Positions 9,237 through 16,037 of a stretch of DNA of 64,000 bases are shown piece after piece. Source of the stretch: Verrucomicrobiales bacterium. Lineage in GTDB: Bacteria > Verrucomicrobiota > Verrucomicrobiia > Verrucomicrobiales > DEV007. The position numbers and the translations under genes were made by a program. Position 1 is the stretch's first letter; each line of letters starts with the position of its first letter. The stretch spans positions 186,001 through 250,000 of the forward strand of contig PAAG01000019.1 of assembly GCA_002698785.1 (NCBI GenBank), read 5' to 3'. The notes under the pieces are model-generated. The model ran no database searches. It was not told where the DNA came from and worked only from the letters and a program-made list of their open reading frames with translations.

Positions 9237-9825
9237 AATTTGGCTCAAGCCAGGCGCTCGTGAATGCTTCAAAAACGTCCACCGCCGCATCTGCAGATTG
9301 ATCAAAATCTGCTTCAGGAACATGCTGTTCAACCCATTCTAAAAAGCTGGACCACATGGATCCGGTCTCGTTTCCATAACCTTGGAAAAACGAACCACCT
9401 TTTTCCGGGGTAACCCCAAGGGGGGCCAGTTTTTGCAGAATGGCCCTACCCCCGAATCGTGCACCTTCCAGTACGTAAAGGACACCAGCCGCACGAGGCA
9501 GGTTCAATCTCTCTGTAGATTTCGGCTCAAAGTCAGTCAGCGAATCGCCCACCATCCCTCGAAGACGCGAACGTAAATTCAGTAGGTCGTCACAGAGCAG
9601 CTTTCCTCGAAACCGATCCATCAACCGTAACTCGCCGAAATGAACCAGAGGAGTATTTGCAAGTGCATATTCCCACTCCAGCCACGGTGATTGCAACCGC
9701 TGGAGAAAGGAGTAATACCCGAGAAGGGAAGAAGAAATTTCCTCCATCGGTGCGCTTCTCTCCATCTCTTCGTGCGCCTCCGCGGTGGCGGAACGCAGCC
9801 GCTCACGAAATCTCGATTCGCTCAT
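9229..9825 (-). CDS. bphO: Biliverdin-producing heme oxygenase
   Basis: Cleaves heme to biliverdin, the phytochrome chromophore, releasing CO and iron. 198 residues from the ATG at 9825, chosen because AAAGGAGGT lies just upstream, one of the few clear Shine-Dalgarno sequences here. Upstream in-frame ATGs lack this and add a non-homologous leader. Seen: the proximal His region ATAEAHEEMERS near the N-terminus, the FLQRLQSPWLEWEYAL helix and the glycine-containing distal helix GVLYVLEGARFGGRAI. Family length is normal. First gene of the bphO-bphP-receiver-receiver/kinase operon. Confidence 0.92.
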   Translation of the reverse strand: MSESRFRERLRSATAEAHEEMERSAPMEEISSSLLGYYSFLQRLQSPWLEWEYALANTPLVHFGELRLMDRFRGKLLCDDLLNLRSRLRGMVGDSLTDFEPKSTERLNLPRAAGVLYVLEGARFGGRAILQKLAPLGVTPEKGGSFFQGYGNETGSMWSSFLEWVEQHVPEADFDQSADAAVDVFEAFTSAWLEPNYD

Positions 9826-9867
9826 CCGACCTCCTTTCTCCGAACAAGGAATGCGGTGCCGTGAGGA

Positions 9868-9887
9868 CTGAAGGGATTTCCCTTCAG
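9868..9887. promoter_or_regulatory. Perfect inverted repeat upstream of bphO
   Basis: CTGAAGGGA-TT-TCCCTTCAG, a perfect 9-bp inverted repeat 43 bases before the bphO start. No T-run follows on the minus strand. It could be an operator or a hairpin in the bphO leader. Nothing else here carries the same sequence as far as I can see. Confidence 0.5.
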
Positions 9888-10179
9888 CCTTTTGCAGAAG
9901 AATGTTGGTAAGTTGCCATGAATCATAGGATAGACTAGGGAAGCAAAACACCATCTACGATGGGGATTCACTGTTCCTAGCTCCAGGCAACTTTGACCGA
10001 AGCGTAAAAAGGTTAAACCTCCTCTCCGTCTCCAGCGTATCATTCAGGAATTCGACTTCAAGTGGTATTTGTTCCCATTGTCGGTCAATGCATTGCAAAA
10101 TCGCAGCATCCCTTGCAACTCGCATGGATTCTCGGCCTCAACTTCCCAAAAATTCGAGCAACCCAATTGACACGAAATT

Positions 10180-10239
10180 CGTAACTCACGGATTATCAAT
10201 GAACAGGGTTCCTTCGCATCCCGTTGGCAGGCGAACTGC
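10180..10239 (+). promoter_or_regulatory. Sigma54 promoter and upstream activator site of the 10254 gene
   Basis: The -24/-12 element TTGGCAGGCGAACTGCA has GG at 10226-10227 and GC at 10238-10239. Upstream, CGTAACTCACGGATT (10180-10194) matches the left half of the TGTAA-N5-TTACA site and shares CTCAC/ATCAC with the 15962 site. The gap between site and GG is 31 bases, identical to three other members. The predicted RNA start at 10251 lies beyond the GAGGAAAGG that looks like a ribosome site, an unresolved conflict. Confidence 0.65.
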
Positions 10240-10253
10240 AAACGAGGAAAGGT

Positions 10254-10907
10254 ATGATAGACTTTTCCACTACCAAATTGCCGAAGGGAGAATTCCACCT
10301 TGCCTGTTACCTCATCCGCCTTCACACGATTCAACAGGCTCTCGCTCACGTCCCGAAGAGCTCCAGCTATCACGGAAGAAAGACCTCCATCGCGACCGCA
10401 TTGGATGATTTGGAGTCTTTTCTCCTCCTCACGACGGGAAAACCTCTTCGCCCGGTGATCCTTTCAGTCGTTTCAGAGCCTCTCAATCGGTGGATCAAGA
10501 CCACGATCGACGAAACCAAAGCAACCGCCGATTCCGAATACCATCCTGAGTATGTCCAAAGGCACCTCTCGGCGCTGGTCAAATACGGCAAAAGATCCGC
10601 GAAGCTCCTTCCACAGTCCGACCGCTACCGCCTCCTCAAACTCCTCGCGAGAATTTGCCCTCAAACGGACTGTCGCGTACTCAGATACGGGGACCTTGAG
10701 GATGACTTCGAGAGAGAGTTTCTCGTGGCCGTGGAAGATGCGATCCAGAAATCGTGGAGCCAGTTCGCGCCAATCCCCCGTGATTCCTGGCGCTCCCTGC
10801 CATCAATGGTCGAAGCCTTCGCTCGCGGAAGAAACTACGTTCCATTGAGCAACGGCGGTAGTAACTCAGAAGAAGTTCACCGCAGAAGTATTTCCACAGC
10901 AGCATAA
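10254..10907 (+). CDS. Unknown cytoplasmic protein, predicted sigma54 regulon member
   Basis: 217 residues from the ATG at 10254, preceded by GAGGAAAGGT; an in-frame upstream start at 10224 would overlap the promoter. No signal peptide, membrane helix or known motif. The protein is basic and helical, with Arg/Lys-rich patches (KYGKRSAKLLPQSDRYRLLKLLARI) and an acidic centre (YGDLEDDFEREFLVAVEDAIQ). It lies divergent from the bphO operon and 14 bases before the ANTAR gene, so the two are probably co-transcribed. The function is unknown; context suggests a stress or signalling role. Confidence 0.75.
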   Translation: MIDFSTTKLPKGEFHLACYLIRLHTIQQALAHVPKSSSYHGRKTSIATALDDLESFLLLTTGKPLRPVILSVVSEPLNRWIKTTIDETKATADSEYHPEYVQRHLSALVKYGKRSAKLLPQSDRYRLLKLLARICPQTDCRVLRYGDLEDDFEREFLVAVEDAIQKSWSQFAPIPRDSWRSLPSMVEAFARGRNYVPLSNGGSNSEEVHRRSISTAA

Positions 10908-10921
10908 GCCCTGTTCGGGCA

Positions 10922-11584
10922 ATGAAATCAGCAAATCAGCTTGCGAGCACAGGGGAATTGCATATCGATTCCCCTATGAGTTCCTCATCGGTGGACATCC
11001 TTCTGGCACACGGAATGGAGATTACCCGCAAGAACGTCCAGGATGAAATCGAGAAACTGGGCCACAACATCACAAAAACCTCCTCCACTACGGCTGAGAC
11101 CATCAATCATTGTAGGGACACTCCCCCACAACTGATTGTATCAGGGTTACATTTCCCCGATGGTGACGGAATTGATGCTCTCATCACAATCTCGGAATTT
11201 GAGTGCATCCCCTCGATCGTAGTTACGACAGTCGCTGATCTTGACCGCGTCGAAAAAGCCATGGATGACCATGTTATGGCTTACCTCATCGATCCAGTGA
11301 CCAGTGACGATCTAAAAGCCTCCATTCACCTTGTTCTGCGTCGATTCGAGCAATTTCAGGAATTAAACGACCAGGTAGATGACCTTAAAGGAGCTCTGGA
11401 GACAAGGAAGAAGCTCGAACGCGCCAAGGGCATACTGATGGCCAACGAAGGAATCACCGAAGAAGAGGCCTACCTTCAAATACGCAGCGCCGCTACAAGC
11501 AACCGCGTGAAGATCGCAGATATCGCAGATCAAATCATCGAGAAACAACAGATTCCCGGCAAGGATTTCGACAAAGCGAGCTGA
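10922..11584 (+). CDS. ANTAR-domain regulator with a degenerate receiver
   Basis: Likely RNA-binding antiterminator. Residues about 20-135 have a receiver fold, followed by a coiled coil (RRFEQFQELNDQVDDLKGALETRKKLERAKGIL) and the ANTAR signature (AKGILMANEGITEEEAYLQIRSAA) to the C-terminus. The receiver lacks its key residues: the acidic pair is replaced in DILLAHGMEIT, and the phosphoacceptor Asp is Gly in VSGLHFPDGDG. It should therefore not be phosphorylated and may respond by protein contact. Start: ATG at 10922; an alternative ATG at 10976 is immediately preceded by the inverted repeat AGGGGAAT / ATTCCCCT (10951-10975), which could form a hairpin over that start. Follows the 10254 gene closely. 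Confidence 0.85.
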   Translation: MKSANQLASTGELHIDSPMSSSSVDILLAHGMEITRKNVQDEIEKLGHNITKTSSTTAETINHCRDTPPQLIVSGLHFPDGDGIDALITISEFECIPSIVVTTVADLDRVEKAMDDHVMAYLIDPVTSDDLKASIHLVLRRFEQFQELNDQVDDLKGALETRKKLERAKGILMANEGITEEEAYLQIRSAATSNRVKIADIADQIIEKQQIPGKDFDKAS

Positions 11585-11604
11585 AACGCGGCCAATCGAC
11601 GAAA

Positions 11605-12693
11605 TCAGTCCCCGCCTCTGGGGAAACTCAGGCGAATTTCGCTGCCCTCTCCCCCTTCCGACACAATCTCGATCTCGATATCGAGAAGATCGCAGAGCTG
11701 TTTCACAATCGATAAACCAAGCCCGGTAGACGGCTCCCCCGCAGTCGGTTTCGCGCTCAAACGAGTGTATGCTTCGAAAACTTTCTTCAGGTCTTCTTCT
11801 GAAAAGCCCGGACCCTGGTCCACAATGACAAACTGAGGCGCTTCCGATGAGCAAGTCACCCGAATCTTAGCATCTCTCGGAGAAAACTTGATGGCATTGC
11901 TAATCAAGTTATCAAGGATACGCCGGAGCGCGGTTCGGTCGGAATACACGAGAACATCACCGTCCGACTCAAACTCAACAATGATGCCTTTGCGCGCAGA
12001 ATTGCTCAGATACCTTTCCGTCAATTCGGTGCAGAGGCCGGGAAGTGAGACGTCTTCCTTCACCACCTCGATCTCGGTCTTCGCCTCCCTCGCATTTGCA
12101 AGAGTCTTCTTAATGAAATCGAGAGACTGCTCTAGCGAATTGTTCACGTTTTTCACCAAAGGAACCGCTTTCTCCGGCATCTCTTTCACTTCATTCATCA
12201 ACTGAGCACTGAGAGACGCGCTACCTATCCAATTCTTCAGATCATGCGCCATGCTCTCCAGAAAGCGCTCCGTGCGTGCCAGTAACTCACCACGCTCGTC
12301 TCTGTTAAACTTCAATTCCAGATGAGTTCGCACTCTTGCCAGCAACTCCGCTTTGTTGAAAGGCTTGGAAACATAATCGACTCCACCCGTCTCCAGGGCT
12401 TTTACAATCGTGTTCTTATCATTATCCGCTGAAAGGAAAATGATGGGCACGTCGCTCGACGAAGGGTTTTCTCGAATACGTTTGCACGTTTCAAACCCAT
12501 CCATATCCTCCATCCGGATATCGAGAAGAACCAGATCTGGCACACGCGCCTCGATCCTCTCCAGCGCCTGTGCACCACTGGTGGCCATCATCATATCATA
12601 GCCGAATGGCCCGAGCGATTCGCCCAGCACGCGAATATTGTTCGGTTCGTCATCGACAATCAGGATTGTCGGATTTTTCCAAGATGAGTTCAC
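11605..12693 (-). CDS. Receiver-histidine kinase hybrid, soluble
   Basis: 362 residues from a GTG at 12693. Order: receiver (ILIVDDEPNN, phosphoacceptor in LVLLDIRMEDMDG, Lys in YVSKPFNKAEL), short coiled coil, HisKA-like dimerisation helix with the phosphorylatable His in ESMAHDLKNWIGS, and HATPase (NLISNAIKFS, DQGPGFSEED, STGLGLSIV). No membrane segment. It matches the domain order of the kinase at 5440 but is not a close copy. Convergent with the ANTAR gene (20-base gap). With the sigma54 activator 1.7 kb away and no dedicated kinase beside it, this is one candidate to phosphorylate that activator; that is inference only. Confidence 0.88.
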   Translation of the reverse strand: MNSSWKNPTILIVDDEPNNIRVLGESLGPFGYDMMMATSGAQALERIEARVPDLVLLDIRMEDMDGFETCKRIRENPSSSDVPIIFLSADNDKNTIVKALETGGVDYVSKPFNKAELLARVRTHLELKFNRDERGELLARTERFLESMAHDLKNWIGSASLSAQLMNEVKEMPEKAVPLVKNVNNSLEQSLDFIKKTLANAREAKTEIEVVKEDVSLPGLCTELTERYLSNSARKGIIVEFESDGDVLVYSDRTALRRILDNLISNAIKFSPRDAKIRVTCSSEAPQFVIVDQGPGFSEEDLKKVFEAYTRLSAKPTAGEPSTGLGLSIVKQLCDLLDIEIEIVSEGGEGSEIRLSFPRGGD

Positions 12694-12810
12694 AGCATAT
12701 GGGAGCCCTAGTCTTTATTTTGCTCAACAAATTTCTTTTGTCACATCGAACAAAGCTATGACACAAAAAAATATTCCAGAAACTTTGAGCCGGCCAGCAA
12801 CTGTGAAAAG

Positions 12811-12843
12811 AAAAAACCGGGACCCTCGTGAGAGGGATCCCGG
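12811..12843 (-). terminator. Terminator of the DUF1328 gene
   Basis: Read on the minus strand: an 11-12 bp stem CCGGGATCCCTC / GAGGGTCCCGG with one bulged base, tetraloop, then a T-run. It ends the 12875 micro-gene transcript 32 bases after its stop codon. Confidence 0.9.
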
Positions 12844-12874
12844 CTCTTAGTCAACCGTAAAAGGTTCTTCGAAC

Positions 12875-13036
12875 TTATACCGTTCGACGTCCTGTGATCG
12901 CATTGATAAGAAGGAGGACGAGTCCAACACCGAGGAGGATCCATCCGATGTTCATTGCAAGTCCACCGACACCACCGAAGCCAAGAGCCACGGCGATCAG
13001 TCCGACGATAAGTAGTAATACTGCCCAGGTAATCAT
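12875..13036 (-). CDS. DUF1328 (YtjA-type) membrane micro-protein
   Basis: 53 residues with two hydrophobic helices: ITWAVLLLIVGLIAVALGFGG and MNIGWILLGVGLVLLLINAI, ending GRRTV. The W-A-L-hydrophobic start and LGFGGVGG turn are typical of DUF1328, small inner-membrane proteins often linked to osmotic or envelope stress in genome context; the molecular role is unknown. Start at the ATG at 13036. The gene has its own terminator and a strong sigma54-type promoter with a perfect TGTAA-N5-TTACA site, giving a predicted 50-base leader, longer than at the other members. Confidence 0.9.
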   Translation of the reverse strand: MITWAVLLLIVGLIAVALGFGGVGGLAMNIGWILLGVGLVLLLINAITGRRTV

Positions 13037-13096
13037 AATATATTGTTGTTTTAATTATTCGATCCGCAGCGATTCCGCAGATTCTGCCCCTTTTTT

Positions 13097-13158
13097 AAGC
13101 AGGGCGGATTCCAACCGCATAAAAAAACCCATTACAACCTTACTGTAAACCACTTACA
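13097..13158 (-). promoter_or_regulatory. Sigma54 promoter and activator site of the DUF1328 gene
   Basis: Minus strand: TTGGAATCCGCCCTGCT with GG at 13112-13111 and GC at 13100-13099. The perfect inverted repeat TGTAA-GTGGT-TTACA occupies 13158-13144. Exactly 31 bases separate the repeat from the GG, the same as at 14003, 15976 and 10194. Confidence 0.75.
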
Positions 13159-13288
13159 AAATATACAGAAGCATACGAACAACACCTTTCCCATGCAGTT
13201 TGCAGACTTGGGATTGCGATCTCCATGCAGTCCTCACGAGCACATTCCCGCCAGGGGAACACCGCCGATACACCAATCAAACCCAGAC

Positions 13289-13320
13289 AAAAAAAGCGGC
13301 ACGCTTGCACGTGCCGCTTT
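13289..13320 (-). terminator. Terminator of the Pmp3-lipoprotein operon
   Basis: Minus strand: AAAGCGGCACG / CGTGCCGCTTT with a short loop and a T-run. It lies 44 bases after the lipoprotein stop codon. Confidence 0.9.
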
Positions 13321-13363
13321 GAGTGAGTTAGTAAATTCTCTCTCGAGAAATAAATCCTAACAA

Positions 13364-13714
13364 TTACTGAGGAGTGTCGCCTTCCGGTTCAGCCGGTGGG
13401 ACTTCTTCTTCCCCAGGAGTGTCGTTGTCTTCATCTGCAGGAGTGATGTCCACGTCAGGAACGCTGATCTTTTTCTCCTCCATTTTCACATCGACGTCAG
13501 GAACAGCGATCTCTTTCTCTTCCATTTTGACGTCAACCTCAGGAGCATCGACGTCATATTCCGGGAGTTCTCCCCCTTCGACATCAACATCGACCTCAGG
13601 CATTTTACCGTCTTGGGTTTTTTCCACCTCGCAGGAGGTAAGCGCGAAGGCACCAAGGGCTACGGCGGCGGTCGTTGCGAGTGTTGCTTTAATGGTTTCG
13701 TTCAGTTTCTTCAT
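13364..13714 (-). CDS. Small acidic lipoprotein with internal repeats
   Basis: 116 residues. A type II signal peptide (1-27) ends in the lipobox LTSC, so the mature protein is lipid-anchored. The mature part is a low-complexity, highly acidic repeat built on PEVDVKMEEKEIAVPDVDV, with about four copies of a P-x-V/Y-D-V unit and two of the KMEEK block, then a Glu/Pro-rich tail. No enzyme motif; the design suggests an extended, possibly cation-binding surface. The family is not recognised. It lies 34 bases after the Pmp3 gene, shares its transcript and ends at a strong terminator, so it is predicted to be under the same sigma54 promoter. Confidence 0.85.
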   Translation of the reverse strand: MKKLNETIKATLATTAAVALGAFALTSCEVEKTQDGKMPEVDVDVEGGELPEYDVDAPEVDVKMEEKEIAVPDVDVKMEEKKISVPDVDITPADEDNDTPGEEEVPPAEPEGDTPQ

Positions 13715-13748
13715 AATATTGTATCGGTTCAGTTCTAGTTAAAATTGT

Positions 13749-13940
13749 TTAGACGGTGGCAGTTTTGCCGCGGGAAACGATGATGTACACCGCGTGGATT
13801 ATTCCGGGCACATACCCAAGGATCGTAAGAAGGATGTTCAGCCAGAAGTGAAGTCCAAGCCCAACCTGGAGGAAAACCCCAACAGGAGGGAGCACGATCG
13901 CGAGTAGGATGCGTAAGATGTCTTTGCTTGATTCTTTCAT
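13749..13940 (-). CDS. Pmp3/YqaE-family membrane micro-protein
   Basis: 63 residues, two membrane helices: DILRILLAIVLPPVGVFLQVGLG and FWLNILLTILGYVPGIIHAVYII. The LPPVGVFLQVG and GYVPGIIHA motifs are diagnostic of the Pmp3/UPF0057 family, hydrophobic stress peptides affecting membrane potential and salt tolerance in other organisms. I start at the ATG at 13940, since the upstream extension does not match the family. The predicted transcript starts only about six bases before this ATG. First gene of the pair with the repeat lipoprotein. Confidence 0.93.
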   Translation of the reverse strand: MKESSKDILRILLAIVLPPVGVFLQVGLGLHFWLNILLTILGYVPGIIHAVYIIVSRGKTATV

Positions 13941-13955
13941 GGTGGGTCTAAGAGA

Positions 13956-14017
13956 ACGCCGGATTCGTTCCAGCCCACCATAAATCATCACAACACACTG
14001 TATGTAAACACTTTACA
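13956..14017 (-). promoter_or_regulatory. Sigma54 promoter and activator site of the Pmp3 operon
   Basis: Minus strand: CTGGAACGAATCCGGCG with GG at 13971-13970 and GC at 13959-13958. Perfect repeat TGTAA-AGTGT-TTACA at 14017-14003, with a 31-base gap to the GG. Predicted start 13946, six bases before the ATG. Confidence 0.75.
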
Positions 14018-14300
14018 CATACACGATCAGTAATTGCAAAGCGCAATGAGCTGGAAAATCCGTGCAATTTGCAAATGAATAATCGCACGGTGCATGCTCC
14101 TTAGTCGTGATCAGCCTTTTCTGGTCCAATCTCTTCCAAACAGACTGAGAATCAGCCTTCCTCGCTCTTAACCTGAAACTCCATATCGGAAAATTTCCTT
14201 AAACCTTGCAGACCACCACCCTTCATTCCCCCATATACCGCGAGGACAATCCCCAGAATTCAGTCAATCCGAATGTGCATTTCGATCACGACATTGCATA

Positions 14301-14319
14301 TTGCAAATGCAATTTGCAA
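14301..14319. repeat. TTGCAAA inverted repeat upstream of the sigma54 activator
   Basis: TTGCAAA-TGCAA-TTTGCAA, a perfect 7-bp inverted repeat about 110 bases before the activator start. Related TTTGCAAAT-like words recur nearby at 14063-14076 and 14331-14337. A candidate operator for a regulator of the activator gene; no protein can be assigned. Confidence 0.5.
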
Positions 14320-14394
14320 TAATTCAGAACGTTGCAAAAAATCAGATTATCGATAACCCTCTCATAACAAGCAGAATACAGAAGAGAATCACCT

Positions 14395-14411
14395 TTGGCT
14401 CTTCGCTTGCG
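14395..14411 (+). promoter_or_regulatory. Putative sigma54 promoter of the activator gene
   Basis: TTTGGCTCTTCGCTTGCG has GG at 14397-14398 and GC at 14409-14410, with TTGC at the -12 side. Predicted start 14422, six bases before the ATG at 14428. Only a weak activator-site resemblance (GATAA at 14352) is present, so autoregulation is possible but unproved. Confidence 0.55.
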
Positions 14412-14427
14412 ATTTATAGATCCCCAT

Positions 14428-15783
14428 ATGGATATTCTAATCATCGACGACGAAGAAGCTGTGCGAGAATCAACACGGCTCGCCCTCGAGGTAGAAGATC
14501 ACTACGTGGAAGCAATTGATAACGGAAAAACCTCGCTCATTCGTCTGAAAGAAGACCCCTTCGATCTAGTACTACTGGATCTCAACTTAGGTGATGAAAA
14601 TGGATTGGATGTTCTCGCCGAGCTCCAAAAGCGGTTTCCCCGGATTCCGGTAGTGATGTTCACGGCAGAAGCAACCATCGACTCCGCCGTAAAGGCGATT
14701 CAGATCGGGGCGATGGACTACCTTGAAAAACCTTTCACACCAGACCAGTTGCGCAGTATCGTAGCGCGGGCTCGCAACTGGGGAAAATTGAGAGAGCGAA
14801 TCGAGGAGCTTGAGGTGGAAGTATCCACACAGTCTCCCCCCGCAGTTTTCGAATCGAACGATTCCGTGATGTCCGATTCATTAGAGCTCCTTTTTCGCGC
14901 AGCCCCCACTGCAGCTTCCCTTCTTGTTTTGGGAGAAAGTGGCACGGGTAAGAGCATCGTAGCTCGAGAGATCCACCAGCGCAGTCACCTGAAGAGCAAA
15001 CCGTTTGTAACGATCTCTTGCCCATCCCTGTCAAAAGAACTCCTCGAAAGTGAGCTTTTCGGTCACGTCAAAGGCTCCTTCACTGGAGCAGTCCGCGACA
15101 AATGGGGCAAGGTTCACGAGGCGAATGGGGGCACACTTTTCCTCGATGAAATCGGAGAGCTGCCAATGGACATCCAGCCCAAGCTTTTACGCCTTTTGCA
15201 GGAACGAGAGTACGAGAGACTCGGCGAAACCAAAACACGTCAGGCAGAAGTCCGCGTGATAGCAGCAACGAACAGAGACCTGAAGAAATGCGTCGAAGAA
15301 GGCACCTTCCGGGAGGACCTCTACTATCGCCTCAACGTGATTGCTGTGGAGATGCCCCCACTTCGAGCTCGGCCCAAAGACCTCAGGAATTTCTCGGAGA
15401 ACTTCGTGAACTTTTTCGCCAAACAGACATCCCGAAACCTCGACGGTTTCAGTGATGATGGTCTAGCAGCACTCTTAAGTCACAACTGGCCAGGCAACCT
15501 GCGTGAGCTTCGGAACGCAATCGAACGTGCCGTCATTCTCTGCAGAGGTACGCAGATCACCGCTGCTGACCTCCCTAAACCAGAGGACGCCCCCATAAAG
15601 ACCGAAAATGGCTCAAGCGCCAGCACGGTCGCACCCGGAGGAGATGTCACCATCGAAGAACTAGAAGAGGAGCACATCAGGAGAGTCCTGACACGAGCAT
15701 CAACCCTTCAGGATGCAGCCTCTATTCTTGGGATTGACCAAGCAACTCTCTACCGCAAGCGAAAGAAACTCGGTATCGATTGA
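14428..15783 (+). CDS. NtrC-type sigma54-dependent response regulator
   Basis: Transcription activator, 451 residues from the ATG at 14428; an upstream TTG at 14395 lies within the putative promoter. Order: receiver (ILIIDDEEA, phosphoacceptor LVLLDLNLGDENG, Lys in YLEKPFTPDQL), AAA+ domain (Walker A GESGTGKS, sigma54-contact loop GSFTGA in place of GAFTGA, a tolerated variant, Walker B TLFLDEIGEL, NWPGNLRELRN) and a Fis-type helix-turn-helix (LQDAASILGIDQATLYRKRKKLGI). All parts look functional. It lies between the Pmp3/DUF1328 genes and the YqjD-like operon, whose promoters share a -24/-12 element and a fixed upstream site, making it the obvious activator of this set. Confidence 0.95.
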   Translation: MDILIIDDEEAVRESTRLALEVEDHYVEAIDNGKTSLIRLKEDPFDLVLLDLNLGDENGLDVLAELQKRFPRIPVVMFTAEATIDSAVKAIQIGAMDYLEKPFTPDQLRSIVARARNWGKLRERIEELEVEVSTQSPPAVFESNDSVMSDSLELLFRAAPTAASLLVLGESGTGKSIVAREIHQRSHLKSKPFVTISCPSLSKELLESELFGHVKGSFTGAVRDKWGKVHEANGGTLFLDEIGELPMDIQPKLLRLLQEREYERLGETKTRQAEVRVIAATNRDLKKCVEEGTFREDLYYRLNVIAVEMPPLRARPKDLRNFSENFVNFFAKQTSRNLDGFSDDGLAALLSHNWPGNLRELRNAIERAVILCRGTQITAADLPKPEDAPIKTENGSSASTVAPGGDVTIEELEEEHIRRVLTRASTLQDAASILGIDQATLYRKRKKLGID

Positions 15784-15829
15784 ATAGCGACAACCTCCCT
15801 CAGAAAAATAGCTGCATTCAGCAAGTCGG

Positions 15830-15856
15830 ACGCCCTCCCATCGGAGGGCGTTTTTG
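15830..15856 (+). terminator. Terminator of the sigma54 activator gene
   Basis: CGCCCTCC / GGAGGGCG stem with a short loop, then TTTTT. Confidence 0.88.
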
Positions 15857-15961
15857 CTTATCTCTTCGGCCCTTCCAACCTCTTGCAGACTGCAAACCAC
15901 CTTTGTGCATCACACTCAGCCAGCTACAACATTGAGCGAGACTAACAGGACTCTAAATTAT

Positions 15962-16021
15962 TGTAAATCACTGTTCTTGAATTACTTACGAATGAACCAC
16001 CCCGTTTGGCATCGTCACTGC
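15962..16021 (+). promoter_or_regulatory. Sigma54 promoter and activator site of the 16038 operon
   Basis: TTGGCATCGTCACTGCA: GG 16008-16009, GC 16020-16021. The upstream site TGTAAATCACTGTTC (15962-15976) keeps the distal half TGTAA; the proximal half is degenerate. The gap to the GG is 31 bases. Predicted start 16033, five bases before the ATG. Confidence 0.75.
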
Positions 16022-16037
16022 AACTAATTGCGGTGTC

